The position numbers and the translations under genes are program-made. The notes under the pieces were generated by a model, which was not told the DNA's origin, ran no database searches, and saw only the letters and a program-made list of their open reading frames with translations. Shown here in pieces: positions 1 to 8,856 of a stretch of 64,000 bases of DNA. Location of the stretch: assembly GCF_018397995.1 (NCBI RefSeq), contig NZ_BBQH01000011.1, forward strand, positions 1-64,000, read 5' to 3'. Position 1 is the stretch's first letter. Each line of letters opens with the position of its first letter. The stretch comes from Rhizomonospora bruguierae (GTDB taxonomy: Bacteria > Actinomycetota > Actinomycetes > Mycobacteriales > Micromonosporaceae).

Positions 1-1
1 C

Positions 2-193
2 GGCGGCACCGCGGGGCACGGTCGCCGGCGCCGCGAGGACGAGCGGCCCCTCGCCAGCGGCGCGGGGACGGAAGAGGACCTGTTCGCGGTAGCGGACGAG
101 GGCGTGCCGGCCGTGACCGAGCCGGTCGCGCCGTACGACGGCTCCGCCGACCAGGCCGGACCGCACCTGGGCGGGAGCGGTCACCGCCGATGA
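2..193 (+). CDS. 3' end of an unidentified gene, cut by the window edge
   Basis: The frame ending at the TGA at 191-193 is open back to the window edge and gives about 63 residues. They are rich in Gly, Arg, Asp and Glu, with no recognisable domain. The stop overlaps the mycP start as ATGA, so the two genes are probably translationally coupled. The position suggests a component or accessory gene of the type VII secretion locus, but nothing in the visible tail identifies it. It could be a disordered C-terminal extension. Confidence 0.45.
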   Translation, partial: GGTAGHGRRRREDERPLASGAGTEEDLFAVADEGVPAVTEPVAPYDGSADQAGPHLGGSGHRR

Positions 194-1410
194 TCCGTGG
201 TTTCCGGGCGGGCTCGGGGCGCAGGTCGCCCCGGGCCCTCGCCGTCACGCTCACCGCCACGCTCGCCGCCACGCCGCTGGCGACCACGGCGGCACCGGCC
301 ATCGCCCACCCCGCCGCCGCCCACGCCGCGACCGCCCAGGTCCGCGCCGACGAAGTCCGGGCGGCACAGTGGTACCTGGACGCGATGGGCGTCACCGAGG
401 CGCACCAGATCACCCAGGGTGAGGGCCAGGTCATCGCGGTCCTGGACAGCGGCGTGAACCAGAACTTCCCGGACCTGGCCGGCAGCGTCCTGCCCGGCGT
501 GGACACGTGGACCAGGGACCGGAAGGGCTGGGTCACCGAGAACAGCCACGGCACCAAGGTCTCGGCGATCGCCGCCGGGCACGGCCACGGCGCGGGCGGC
601 GCGGCCGGCATCCTCGGGATCGCGCCGAAGGCCAAGATCCTGCCGATGGGCGTGTGGCCGCCCGGCCAGCTCGGCAGCCGCGCGAAGGATCTCGCGGTCA
701 GCATCCGGTACGTGACGGACCACGGCGCGACGGTCATCCTGGTGGCCGGCGGCGGGTCCGGCGACGACTCCCTGACGGCGGCGGTGAAGTACGCGTACGA
801 CAGGGGCGTACCGGTGGTGGCGTCCGCGGGCAATCCCGACGACGCGACAATCATCGCGCCGGCCTCGTGCAACGAGGCGATCGCCATCTCGGGCACGAAC
901 CGGAAGGGCGACTGGGCCAGCAACGCGTCGGTGTGGGCGCACGGCATCGACTTCGCCGCCCCGGCGACCGACATCATGGTGCCCAACGACAAGGACTCCG
1001 GCTACTACCCCGGCAATGGGACCAGCTTCTCGTCGGCGATCGCCGCCGGCGCGGTGGCGCTGCTGCGCAGCAGGTACCCGAGCCTGTCCGCCGAGCAGAT
1101 CTTCCAGCAGCTCAAGGACACCGCGGTCGACAAGGGCGACCCCGGGTACGACGTGAAGTACGGCTGGGGGTCGATCGACCTGATGGCGGCGCTCACCACG
1201 CCGCCCGGCAGCAAGCCCACCGCCAGCGCGACGCCGCGCTCGACGTTCACCCCGCCGCCGCCGATCGCGGACGAGGGGCGCAGCCTCGGCACCAAGCTGG
1301 GCATCACGATCGCGGCCGTGGCCGGCTTCCTGCTCGTGGTCGGCGGGCTGGTCGCGCTCGTGGTGCGGGCCGCCGTACGCCGCCGGCGCCGCAGCGGTGC
1401 CCCCGCCTGA
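190..1410 (+). CDS. mycP: Mycosin, membrane-anchored subtilisin-like protease of type VII secretion
   Basis: This is a 406-residue S8-family protease that acts on the outer face of the membrane, where mycosins support the ESX/type VII channel. An Arg-containing N-terminus and hydrophobic stretch (about residues 10-47) form the signal peptide. The catalytic triad is visible: Asp86 in VLDSG, His120 in NSHGT and Ser279 in GTSFSSA. The oxyanion Asn215 lies in ASAGN. A Pro/Thr-rich linker leads to one C-terminal membrane helix (about 371-395) and an Arg-rich tail. This is the standard mycosin layout and length. The start overlaps the upstream stop by 4 nt. EccC lies just downstream on the opposite strand and EccD follows, which confirms the locus. 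Confidence 0.93.
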   Translation: MIRGFRAGSGRRSPRALAVTLTATLAATPLATTAAPAIAHPAAAHAATAQVRADEVRAAQWYLDAMGVTEAHQITQGEGQVIAVLDSGVNQNFPDLAGSVLPGVDTWTRDRKGWVTENSHGTKVSAIAAGHGHGAGGAAGILGIAPKAKILPMGVWPPGQLGSRAKDLAVSIRYVTDHGATVILVAGGGSGDDSLTAAVKYAYDRGVPVVASAGNPDDATIIAPASCNEAIAISGTNRKGDWASNASVWAHGIDFAAPATDIMVPNDKDSGYYPGNGTSFSSAIAAGAVALLRSRYPSLSAEQIFQQLKDTAVDKGDPGYDVKYGWGSIDLMAALTTPPGSKPTASATPRSTFTPPPPIADEGRSLGTKLGITIAAVAGFLLVVGGLVALVVRAAVRRRRRSGAPA

Positions 1411-1453
1411 CATCAGCGGACCCCGGTACCCGAAGAACCCGGCTACCCGAAGA

Positions 1454-1490
1454 ACCCCGGCGGCCTCTACGCGTACGAGGCCGCCGGGGT
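1454..1490. terminator. Strong hairpin between convergent mycP and eccC
   Basis: A 13-bp perfect stem (1455-1467 with 1477-1489, arm CCCCGGCGGCCTC, extended by one A-T pair) encloses a 9-nt loop that holds the self-complementary TACGCGTA. There is no T-tract. It sits between two convergent genes and most likely ends transcription from both sides. The rest of 1411-1680 has a short repeated CCCGAAGAACCC motif just upstream of the hairpin and no gene I can support. Confidence 0.6.
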
Positions 1491-1680
1491 CTTCGGCATA
1501 CCTGGACCCAAGCTGCGCCGGCGACCCGCGCGTGGCGAAGGAGTACGCGGACTCCTGACCTGGAGGCGGTGCTCCCGGGCCTCGGCCGCCCGGCGTGAGA
1601 TCCCCGGCGGCCCGGCTGGAGTTCGACCCCGGCGGCCGGTACCGCCGTGCCGTCGAGCGGTGAGGTCCGGCGGCGGTGAC

Positions 1681-4600
1681 TCAGATGTCGCTGGGCGGCA
1701 GCCAGGCGAGCTGGACCAGGCGGGCGCCCTCGCGGCGGGTCACCAGCCAACCCCGCCCCGGTGGCATCCGGGTCGGCCGGACGCCGCCCAGCAGCACACC
1801 CTCGTCCCGCTGGCCGGACATCACGATGCCCGGCGAACCCACCTCCCGCAGGCGGGCGATGAACGTCTCGAACATCGCCCGGCCGGCGCCGCCGCTGCGC
1901 CGGGTCACCAGCAGATGCAGGCCGATGTCGCGGGCCTGCATGGCGTACTCCAGCAGCGGCATCAGCGGATTCATCGACCCGCCGGCGACCAGGTCGTAGT
2001 CGTCGATCAGCAGGAACAGCTCCGGACCCGTCCACCAACTGCGGTTGCGCAACTGCTCCGCGGTGACGCTGCCGCCCGGCAGCCGCTCCCGCATCGCCGC
2101 GACCACCTGCCGGACCACGTCCTCGGTGGCCTGCGAGTTGCTGGCGTACCCGATGAGGTGGTCCTCGGAGACCGCCCCGAGCAGCCCGCGCCGGTAGTCG
2201 ATCGCGATGATCGCCGCCTCGTCCGGCGTGTACCGCTCGGCGATGCTGCGCGCCATCGCCCGCAGGAACGTGGTCTTGCCGCACTCCACGTCGGCGAAGA
2301 GCAGGAAGTGCGGCTCGTTCGCGAAGTCCAGGTGGACCGGGCCGAGGTCGGCCTCCGCGATGCCGATCGGCACCCTCCACTTGGACGTGCCGCGGCGGGG
2401 CGGCTGCGGCAGGCTCTCGAAGGCCACCTTGTCCGGCAGCAGCCGCACGGCCGGGGCGGGCGCGCCCTTCCAGCTCTCGCGGACCGCCTCCACCAGGCCC
2501 TCCAGCCCTTCGCTGGCATCCTCCGAGGTGCTGCGCCCGTCGATGCGGGGCAGGATCGTGAGGCTGTGCATGGCCTCCGGGGTCAGGCCCCGGCCGGGGC
2601 GCTCCACCGGCACGTTCGCCGCGGCCCGGCGCCCGTGCATGGAATCCACCGGGTCGCCGAGGCGCAGCTCGAGGCGGGTACCGAACAGGTCGCGGATCTG
2701 CGGGCGCAGGTCCATCCACGTGGTGGCCGCGCCGACCACGTGCACGCCGAACGACAGGCCCCGGGTGGCGATGTCGGTGATGGTCGGCTCCAGTTCCTCG
2801 AACTCGCCGCGCAGCGTGCGCCAGCCGTCGATGATCAGGAAGACGTCGCCGAACGGGTCCTCCGGGTAGCGGCCGGCCCGGCGCAGGTTCCGGTACGACT
2901 CCATCGAGTCGATGCCGTGCTGGGCGAACTGCGCCTCGCGGTTCTCCATCAGCTGGTAGACCTCGGCGACGGTGCGGCGCACCTGGTCGGCGTCGAGCCG
3001 GGTCCACGCGCCGCCGACGTGCGGCAGCCCGCGCAGCGCGAGCAGGCCGCCACCGCCGAAGTCCAGGCAGTAGAACTGGGCCTCCTGCGGGGTGTGCGTC
3101 AGCGCCAGCGAGCCGACCAGCGTGCGCAGCTCGGTGCTCTTACCGGACTGCGGGCCGCCGATGATAATGATGTGGCCGGCCGCGCCGGCCAGGTTGAGCC
3201 ACAGCAGGTCGCGCCGCTGCTCCAGGGGCTTGTCCACGATGGCGACCGGCACCTGGAGCCGGCCGGCCAGCTCGGTGCGGCTCGTGGTCAGGCCGCGCGC
3301 CGGGTCGGTCACCAGCGGGGACAGGCACTGGTCCAGGGTGAGCGGCAGGTCCAGCGGCGGCAGCCAGACCTGGTGCGCCGGCGGGCCCTGCCCCTCCATC
3401 CGGCCGACCAGGATGTCCAGCATGCTCTCGCCGAGCACGTCGTCGTCCGCCGGTTGCGGCTCGGGCGGCAGCTCCGGCTGGACCGCCGGCTCCACCTCCT
3501 CCGGCACGTACAGCGCCACCGGGATGATCGGCTGCCCGCCGGCCCGGCCGACGCGCCGTTCGGTACCCGCGTAGGTGCCCGAGACGTACGCCGCCTTGAA
3601 CCGCACCAGCGGCTCCGCGCCGTATTTGAGGTACCCGTGCCCCGGCGAGCGGGGCAGCTCGGCGGCGTCCGGCACGCCGAGCACCACCCGGGACTCGATG
3701 GCCGAGAACGTCCGCAGGCCGATCCGGTACGACAGGTGGGTGTCCAGGCCGCGCAGCCGGCCCTCCTCCAGGCGCTGCGAGGCCAGCAGCAGGTGCACGC
3801 CCAGCGACCGGCCCACCCGGCCGATCTGCACGAACATGTCGATGAACTCCGGCTTGGCGGTCAGCAGCTCGGAGAACTCGTCGCAGATGATGAACAGGCT
3901 GGGCAGCGGCGCGAGCGCGGCGCCGGCCGCCCGGGCCCGCTCGTAGTCCCGCTGCGAGGCGTAGTTGCCCGCCTTGCGCAGCAGTTCCTGGCGCCGGATC
4001 AACTCGCCGTTGATGGCCGCCTCCATGCGGTCCACCAGCGAGATCTCGTCGGCCAGGTTGGTGATGACCGCGGAGGTGTGCGGCAGCCGGTCCAGCCGGG
4101 TGAAGGTCGCACCGCCCTTGAAGTCGACCAGCACGAAGTTGAGCACCTCGGAGCTGTGCGTCGCCGCCAGCCCCAGCACCAGGGTGCGCAGCAGCTCGGA
4201 CTTGCCCGAGCCGGTCGCGCCGACCAGCAGGCCGTGCGGGCCCATGCCGTCCTGCGCGGACTCCTTGATGTCCAGCTCGACCGGCAGCCCGTCCGGCGAC
4301 AGTCCAATGGGGACGCGCAGCTTGTCCCGGTTCGGGCGGGGGCGCCAGTGGGCGGCCGGGTCGTAGTGGAACGGGTCCCCCAGCTCCAGCAGTTCGGTGA
4401 GGGTGGTGACGGTAGCCAGCGGCTCGTCGGTGCGGGAGGCGGCGGACATCCGCAGCGGGGACATCTGCCGGGCCAGCGCCTCGGCCTGCTCCACGGACAG
4501 CTCGTCCGGGCTGCCCACCACCTTCGCGGCGTCCATCGTGATCGTGCTGAGCTGGCCGGCCGCGTCGATGTCGAGGATCAGCACGCTGTCGTCGAGGGTG

Positions 4601-5652
4601 CGCGGCGGCTGGCCGCCGACGTCGATGACGGTGACGCCCTCGATGCCGCCCTCGGTCATCAGGTGCGCCGAGCCGGTGGTCTCCCCGCCGTCCAGCACCA
4701 CGAGCAGGTGCGGCCCGTCCAGCGGTGGGTTGTTTGGGTTGAACCGGGGCCGGCTGCCGAGCACGTCCTCCAGCAGCGACTCCAGCGCGCTGGCGCCGCG
4801 GCTGATCAGCCGGACCTGGCCCAGCGCGTCGGTCTTCGTGGGGTGCAGGGCGTGCGGGAGCCACTTGAGCCACTCCCACCGGGACAGGTACTCGGTGGCG
4901 CAGCAGACCGCCACGTACAGGTCGTCCGGGGCGTGGAAGGTGCCCGCCTGGGCCACCATCGCGCGGACCAGGGCGCGCGCCCGCTCCGCGTCACCGCGCA
5001 CGTAGACGCGGGCGAAGCCGCGCAGCGCCACCGCGACCGGTAGCTGCTTCACCACCGCGTAGGTGGTGACGAACCGGCGCAGGGCGGCCGCGGACAACGG
5101 CTCCAACTCGTCCACCGGCGCGGTCGGCGACGGGCGCAGCGGCGTGGCCAGCCGCAGCGGGCCGAGCCCCATGCGCAGCACGCCGAAGTCGCTGTCGGTC
5201 GGGCGGCGCTCCCACAGCCGGGGGCCGTCCGCGACCCACCACAGCGTGTCCGGGTCCGGGTGCCGGTAGAACATCGCCCGGCGCTGCTCCCGGACGGTGC
5301 GCCGCACGCCGCGCCGCAACTGGCCGAGCCGGCGCAGGTAGTCCCGGCGCAGGCCGAGCGACTCGCGCTTGCTCACCTTGCCGCTCTGGCCGAGCATCGT
5401 CACGCCGACCATGCCCAGCATGGACACGCCGAACAGCCCGCCGGTCACGTACTGGAGGGTGCCGCCCCGGCCGGAGGTGAACATCAGGGCCATCGCGGCG
5501 GACCCGGCCAGCATCGGCACGACCATGACCATCTGCGTCCACGCCGCGCCCTGATTGGTGGCCAGCGTCGGCGGCGCCTCCAGCGACACGTCGCCCTCGG
5601 GCAGCGGCGGCCCCGGCCGGCGCGGCGGCCGCTTGACGACCTGGATGCCCAT
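1681..5652 (-). CDS. eccC: EccC, three-domain FtsK/SpoIIIE ATPase of type VII secretion
   Basis: This 1323-residue protein is the motor of the ESX/type VII system and binds substrate signal sequences. Two membrane helices lie near residues 40-59 and 64-88. Three FtsK-like ATPase domains follow. Walker A lysines are at K484 (GATGSGKS), K838 (GGPQSGKS) and K1126 (ADVECGKT). The third site lacks the usual first glycine, in keeping with degenerate C-terminal ATPase domains of this family. It is one fused chain (EccCa plus EccCb), as in most actinobacteria outside ESX-1. The ATG at 5652 is divergent from eccD. A typical EccC N-terminus (MGIQVVKRPPRRPGP) supports this start. Confidence 0.95.
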   Translation of the reverse strand: MGIQVVKRPPRRPGPPLPEGDVSLEAPPTLATNQGAAWTQMVMVVPMLAGSAAMALMFTSGRGGTLQYVTGGLFGVSMLGMVGVTMLGQSGKVSKRESLGLRRDYLRRLGQLRRGVRRTVREQRRAMFYRHPDPDTLWWVADGPRLWERRPTDSDFGVLRMGLGPLRLATPLRPSPTAPVDELEPLSAAALRRFVTTYAVVKQLPVAVALRGFARVYVRGDAERARALVRAMVAQAGTFHAPDDLYVAVCCATEYLSRWEWLKWLPHALHPTKTDALGQVRLISRGASALESLLEDVLGSRPRFNPNNPPLDGPHLLVVLDGGETTGSAHLMTEGGIEGVTVIDVGGQPPRTLDDSVLILDIDAAGQLSTITMDAAKVVGSPDELSVEQAEALARQMSPLRMSAASRTDEPLATVTTLTELLELGDPFHYDPAAHWRPRPNRDKLRVPIGLSPDGLPVELDIKESAQDGMGPHGLLVGATGSGKSELLRTLVLGLAATHSSEVLNFVLVDFKGGATFTRLDRLPHTSAVITNLADEISLVDRMEAAINGELIRRQELLRKAGNYASQRDYERARAAGAALAPLPSLFIICDEFSELLTAKPEFIDMFVQIGRVGRSLGVHLLLASQRLEEGRLRGLDTHLSYRIGLRTFSAIESRVVLGVPDAAELPRSPGHGYLKYGAEPLVRFKAAYVSGTYAGTERRVGRAGGQPIIPVALYVPEEVEPAVQPELPPEPQPADDDVLGESMLDILVGRMEGQGPPAHQVWLPPLDLPLTLDQCLSPLVTDPARGLTTSRTELAGRLQVPVAIVDKPLEQRRDLLWLNLAGAAGHIIIIGGPQSGKSTELRTLVGSLALTHTPQEAQFYCLDFGGGGLLALRGLPHVGGAWTRLDADQVRRTVAEVYQLMENREAQFAQHGIDSMESYRNLRRAGRYPEDPFGDVFLIIDGWRTLRGEFEELEPTITDIATRGLSFGVHVVGAATTWMDLRPQIRDLFGTRLELRLGDPVDSMHGRRAAANVPVERPGRGLTPEAMHSLTILPRIDGRSTSEDASEGLEGLVEAVRESWKGAPAPAVRLLPDKVAFESLPQPPRRGTSKWRVPIGIAEADLGPVHLDFANEPHFLLFADVECGKTTFLRAMARSIAERYTPDEAAIIAIDYRRGLLGAVSEDHLIGYASNSQATEDVVRQVVAAMRERLPGGSVTAEQLRNRSWWTGPELFLLIDDYDLVAGGSMNPLMPLLEYAMQARDIGLHLLVTRRSGGAGRAMFETFIARLREVGSPGIVMSGQRDEGVLLGGVRPTRMPPGRGWLVTRREGARLVQLAWLPPSDI

Positions 5653-5791
5653 GAACCGTGTTCCTCCCCGTTCGGTTGGCCGCCGCGGGCGGCGGCGGGC
5701 GGCGCCCCACTGCTAGTTTGACGGCACCGGGGCACCTCGCGCCGCCCCGCCTGCACTTCACGTTCGCGGCTGTCTATTTGGAGTTCGCCTG
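5653..5791. promoter_or_regulatory. Divergent promoter region between eccC and eccD
   Basis: This 139-nt gap separates two divergent type VII genes and must carry both promoters. On the plus strand TAGTTT (5714-5719) and TCTATT (5773-5778) are possible -10 boxes. No convincing -35 was found for either strand. A GGAG ribosome-binding site lies at 5780-5783 before the eccD ATG. Confidence 0.35.
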
Positions 5792-7180
5792 ATGAGCGCC
5801 CCAACCGGACTCGGCCTCGCGCGGGTAACCATAGCCGCGCCAGGCCGACGAATCGACATCGCGCTGCCGGAGCACCTGCCGCTGGCGGAGTTGATGCCGA
5901 CGCTCCTGCATCACCTCGGTGAGGGCATGCGCGACGCGGAGGCAGACACCAGTGGGTGGAACCTGTGCCGCACCGACGGCAGCCGCCTGCTGTACCAGCG
6001 CTCGCTCGCCGCGCAGCAGGTCCGCGACGGCGAGGTGCTGCACCTGGCGACCCGGGAGAAGGACTGGCCGGAGCCGGACTACGACGACCTGGTGCTGGCC
6101 GTCGCGGAGGGCACCCGCCGGCTGGGCCCCGCCTGGCACGGCGGCCTGACCCGCTCCGCCGCCGTCGCCGGCGCCGCAGCCGGCCTGCTCGTCGGGCTGG
6201 TCGTGCTGGCGCTGTCCGGTCCACCGTGGCCGGGCGCCGCGCTGGGCGCGCTCGTCGTGGCGCTGGTGACGCTGGTGACCGGCACCGTTCTGTCCCGCGC
6301 CGCGGCCGACGCCGGCGCCGGTGCGGCCATCGCGGCCGCGGGCCTGCCGTACGCGTTCGTCGGCGGGGCGCTGCTGCTGGCCGGCACCTCGGGCCGCGCC
6401 GCCCTCGGGCCGGCGCACCTGCTGGCCGGCGCCGCGGTGCTGCTGCTGGCCAGCGTCATCGGCTTCTTCGGCGTCGCCGACCGGCTCTGGCTGTTCGTGG
6501 CCGGCGTGGTGGCCGCCCTGCACGCCGCGCTCGCCGCCCTGCTCGCCCTCACCCCGCTGGACGCGGTCGGCGCCGCCGCCGGCGTGGTCTGCGTGGCGCT
6601 GCTGGTCATGCCGCTGTCGGCGCTGCTGTCCGTGCGGCTGGCCCGGCTGCCCATGCCGGACCTGCCGCAGAACGCCCAGGAACTGCTCGCCGACAAGCCG
6701 CTGCCGCCCCGCGAGCACGTCTTCGCCACGGTCGCCCGGGCCGACGAGGTCTTCGCCGGCATGCTGCTCGGCACCGCCGTCACCGCCCTGGCCGCCCAGG
6801 CGTACCTGGTCTTCGGGGGCCCCTCGGCCCGGCTGCTCGCCGCGATCGTGGCGGTGCTGCTGCTGATCCGGTCGCGGTCGCTGACCCGACCCCGGCACCG
6901 CGCGCCGCTGCTGGTGAGCGGCGCCCTCGGCCTGTCCTTCGGCGCCGCGGCGATCGTCCTGTCGCAACCCCAGTCCGTCCGCCCGATCCTGGTCGCCGCG
7001 GTCCTGCTGCCGATCGCGCTGGCGGTGGTCGCCGCGGGCGCCCGGTACTCCCGCCGCCGCCCCAGCCCGCAACTGGCCCGGCTCGTGGACGCGCTCGAGT
7101 TCGTGCTCGCGATCGCCGTCGTCCCGGTCGCCCTCGTCGTGCTGGGCCTGTTCGCCTACGTGCGCTCGCTGGCCGGCTGA
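5792..7180 (+). CDS. eccD: EccD, integral membrane channel protein of type VII secretion
   Basis: The 462-residue protein has the EccD layout: an N-terminal ubiquitin-like (YukD) domain of about 90 residues (start VTIAAPGRRIDIALPEHLPL), a linker, then about eleven hydrophobic helices from about residue 120 to the C-terminus. EccD lines the inner-membrane pore of the ESX complex. The ATG is preceded by GGAG at a good distance. No eccB or eccE is seen in the window; they may lie upstream of position 1. Gly/Ala/Leu-rich helices make exact boundaries uncertain, but the family call is firm. Confidence 0.88.
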   Translation: MSAPTGLGLARVTIAAPGRRIDIALPEHLPLAELMPTLLHHLGEGMRDAEADTSGWNLCRTDGSRLLYQRSLAAQQVRDGEVLHLATREKDWPEPDYDDLVLAVAEGTRRLGPAWHGGLTRSAAVAGAAAGLLVGLVVLALSGPPWPGAALGALVVALVTLVTGTVLSRAAADAGAGAAIAAAGLPYAFVGGALLLAGTSGRAALGPAHLLAGAAVLLLASVIGFFGVADRLWLFVAGVVAALHAALAALLALTPLDAVGAAAGVVCVALLVMPLSALLSVRLARLPMPDLPQNAQELLADKPLPPREHVFATVARADEVFAGMLLGTAVTALAAQAYLVFGGPSARLLAAIVAVLLLIRSRSLTRPRHRAPLLVSGALGLSFGAAAIVLSQPQSVRPILVAAVLLPIALAVVAAGARYSRRRPSPQLARLVDALEFVLAIAVVPVALVVLGLFAYVRSLAG

Positions 7181-7236
7181 CGACCCCGCCCCGCTCGCGC
7201 GGTCCTCGTTCGACGCTCGTTGACGCGACCGCCGCG

Positions 7237-7261
7237 GGTTGGGCGCCGGCGGCCCGGGGTA
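7237..7261 (+). promoter_or_regulatory. Weak stress-sigma-type promoter before the 7303 gene
   Basis: GGTT (7237-7240), 16 nt, GGGTA (7257-7261) fits the loose GNNT-N14-16-GGGTA pattern of actinobacterial SigB-type promoters. The start codon is 42 nt downstream, unlike the tight spacing of the better sites in this window, so confidence is low. Confidence 0.25.
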
Positions 7262-7302
7262 GGAACTACGATCGCGGCCGGCGGCGATCCGCGAGGGAAG
7301 AC

Positions 7303-7815
7303 GTGACGGTGACTCGATCGGGATACACCGACCAGGAGTGGGGTCTGCTCGTCGGGCTGCCGCAGAGCGTGGTGGCGGCGGCCAGCGCCGTGGAGGCGGA
7401 CGGCGTGCGGCGCACCGCGGCCGAGTCGAACGCCGGGCTGGAGACCATCGCGGACGGGCGGGACTCGGGGAGCCCGCTGGTGGAGGCGGTGGCCACGGCG
7501 ATCGTGGGTGAACTGGGCGACCCGGACGACCTGCTCCCGGGCGGGCAGGGCGTCGAGGAGTTGCCGCCGATCCGCCCGGCGGACCCGGACGGCCTGGTGC
7601 GGGACGTGCTGGACCGGGCCCGGGAGGCGTCCCGGCTGCTGGCGGAGAAGGCGGAGCCCGAGGAGGCGGCGGCCTACCGGCACTGGCTGGTGGGCGTCGC
7701 GGAGGCGGTCGCCGAGGCGGCGGCCACGGGCGGGCTGCTGGGCCTGGGCGGGGAGCAGGTGAGCCCCTCGGAGCAACGCTTCGTCGCCGACCTCTCCACG
7801 ACCCTGGGCGCCTGA
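7303..7815 (+). CDS. Conserved-looking protein of unknown function in the type VII locus
   Basis: The GTG at 7303 has a GAGGGA ribosome-binding site just upstream and gives 170 residues. A much longer open frame runs upstream, but that part is only the antisense-free shadow of eccD. The protein is acidic and Ala/Glu-rich, predicted helical, with no signal peptide or membrane segment. It starts VTVTRSGYTDQEWGLLVGLP. I do not recognise the family. Its position straight after eccD suggests an accessory cytosolic role in type VII secretion, but that is inference. A GTG at 7309 is an alternative start. Confidence 0.65.
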   Translation: MTVTRSGYTDQEWGLLVGLPQSVVAAASAVEADGVRRTAAESNAGLETIADGRDSGSPLVEAVATAIVGELGDPDDLLPGGQGVEELPPIRPADPDGLVRDVLDRAREASRLLAEKAEPEEAAAYRHWLVGVAEAVAEAAATGGLLGLGGEQVSPSEQRFVADLSTTLGA

Positions 7816-7888
7816 CCCCGCGCCCCACCCGATCCAGGCACCACGACGCCAAGGTCGCCGGGGAAGTGAGCGGGGAGGGTGAGGGGGC

Positions 7889-7912
7889 GAGTGAGGGCGG
7901 GGTGAGTGGGTA
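7889..7912 (+). promoter_or_regulatory. Stress-sigma-type promoter of the DUF5709 gene
   Basis: GAGT (7889-7892), 15 nt, GGGTA (7908-7912) matches GNNT-N15-GGGTA. The last base of the -10 box is 11 nt before the ATG at 7923, the same spacing as at the stronger sites in this window, which predicts a leaderless message. The -35 is degenerate. Confidence 0.4.
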
Positions 7913-7922
7913 AGGGGGTCGC

Positions 7923-8483
7923 ATGCGCCGACCGGATGAGATCGAGACGACCAAGGACATTGAGTCCGACGGCATCCCGCCCTACGCCGACGAGGACACC
8001 GACGCGTACGACGACCTGGGGCAGCGGGGGCTGGAGGACGGGCCGCCGGCGGTGCCCGGCGGAGCGCCGGACGCGGTCGACCGGTTCGGGACGACCGCCG
8101 AGGAGCAGCGGGTCGGCGAGGATCTGGACGCGAAGCTGGCGCAGGAGGAGCCGGACGTCGAGGTCGGCTCCCCCGCGGGCGACCCGAGCCGGCGGCTGAC
8201 CGACGAGGCGACCGCGGAGCGGGCCACCGAGGAGTCGACGCGGGACGCGGACGTGCTCGACGACGGGCCGCCGCTGGCGTCGAACCCGGGCTCGCCGGTG
8301 TCGCTGTACGACCGGCCGGACGTGCCGGGTGGGGCGGATCCCGCGGTGGGCCGGCTGGTGCAGCCGGATTCCGGGTTCGGTGAGGACACCGACAAGGAGG
8401 AGATCGCCCTGGACTCCGGTGAGCGGACCGGCGAACTCCCGGAGGAGCGGGCGATGCACCAGATCGGCGAGGACGACCTGTAA
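7923..8483 (+). CDS. DUF5709 family protein
   Basis: The 186-residue protein is very acidic and probably largely disordered. Its C-terminal part (DPAVGRLVQPDSGFGEDTDK, then EERAMHQIGE) is the hallmark of DUF5709, found in many actinobacteria with no known function. There is no signal peptide or membrane helix. The ATG has an AAGGGGG ribosome-binding site, although the promoter just upstream would leave little leader. It probably belongs with the stress-type genes by promoter rather than with the secretion genes around it. Confidence 0.75.
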   Translation: MRRPDEIETTKDIESDGIPPYADEDTDAYDDLGQRGLEDGPPAVPGGAPDAVDRFGTTAEEQRVGEDLDAKLAQEEPDVEVGSPAGDPSRRLTDEATAERATEESTRDADVLDDGPPLASNPGSPVSLYDRPDVPGGADPAVGRLVQPDSGFGEDTDKEEIALDSGERTGELPEERAMHQIGEDDL

Positions 8484-8591
8484 GGGCGACGGGGGCGGCG
8501 CCGGTACCGAGGGTGCCGGCGCCGTTACCTTTGCCTTTGCCCGTAGCTGTCCCGAGACGTGACGGGACCACCCGAAGTTGGTCCATTCTCG

Positions 8592-8597
8592 TAGACT
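8592..8597 (+). promoter_or_regulatory. -10 box for a leaderless transcript of the 8605 gene
   Basis: TAGACT fits the TAnnnT -10 pattern of primary sigma factors and lies 7 nt before the GTG at 8605, which would then be the transcription start. No good -35 was found at 16-18 nt. It would drive the four-gene unit 8605-11064. Confidence 0.4.
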
Positions 8598-8604
8598 GCC
8601 CGGC

Positions 8605-8856
8605 GTGGGAAAGCTGGCAGACGTCTACGACCGCATTTCCGTGACCGCCAAGTCGCCCGACCGTACCGTCTCGATCACGGCGACGGGGCGGGGTCAGGTG
8701 CGGGTGGAACTGGCGCCGGACGTGGCCCGGGTCCACACGGACGAGTCCCTCCAGCGGCAGTTGAACGCGACGGTGCGGGTGGCCGCGGCGGCGCTGAAGC
8801 AGGCCATGTCGCGGGCGTACCAGGTCGCCTTCCCGGAGAGCGCGCAGCCGTCGTGA
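8605..8856 (+). CDS. Small YbaB/EbfC-like protein
   Basis: From the GTG at 8605 the product is 83 residues. A beta-rich N-terminal half (ISVTAKSPDRTVSITATGRG) is followed by a long helix, the shape of YbaB/EbfC nucleoid-associated proteins. A TTG nine codons upstream is open but lies before the -10 box at 8592, so it is rejected. The stop overlaps the next start (GTGA). A second YbaB-like gene follows at 9491. In mycobacterial ESX-1, EspL is a YbaB-like protein that accompanies secreted substrates, so a chaperone-like role is possible. That is inference from context. Confidence 0.6.
   Translation: MGKLADVYDRISVTAKSPDRTVSITATGRGQVRVELAPDVARVHTDESLQRQLNATVRVAAAALKQAMSRAYQVAFPESAQPS

Noticed and set aside
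1660-5043. 1127-residue open frame on the plus strand opposite eccC
   Set aside because: It is the complement of a well-supported EccC gene; its Arg/Gly/Pro/Gln-rich composition is typical of GC-rich antisense frames.
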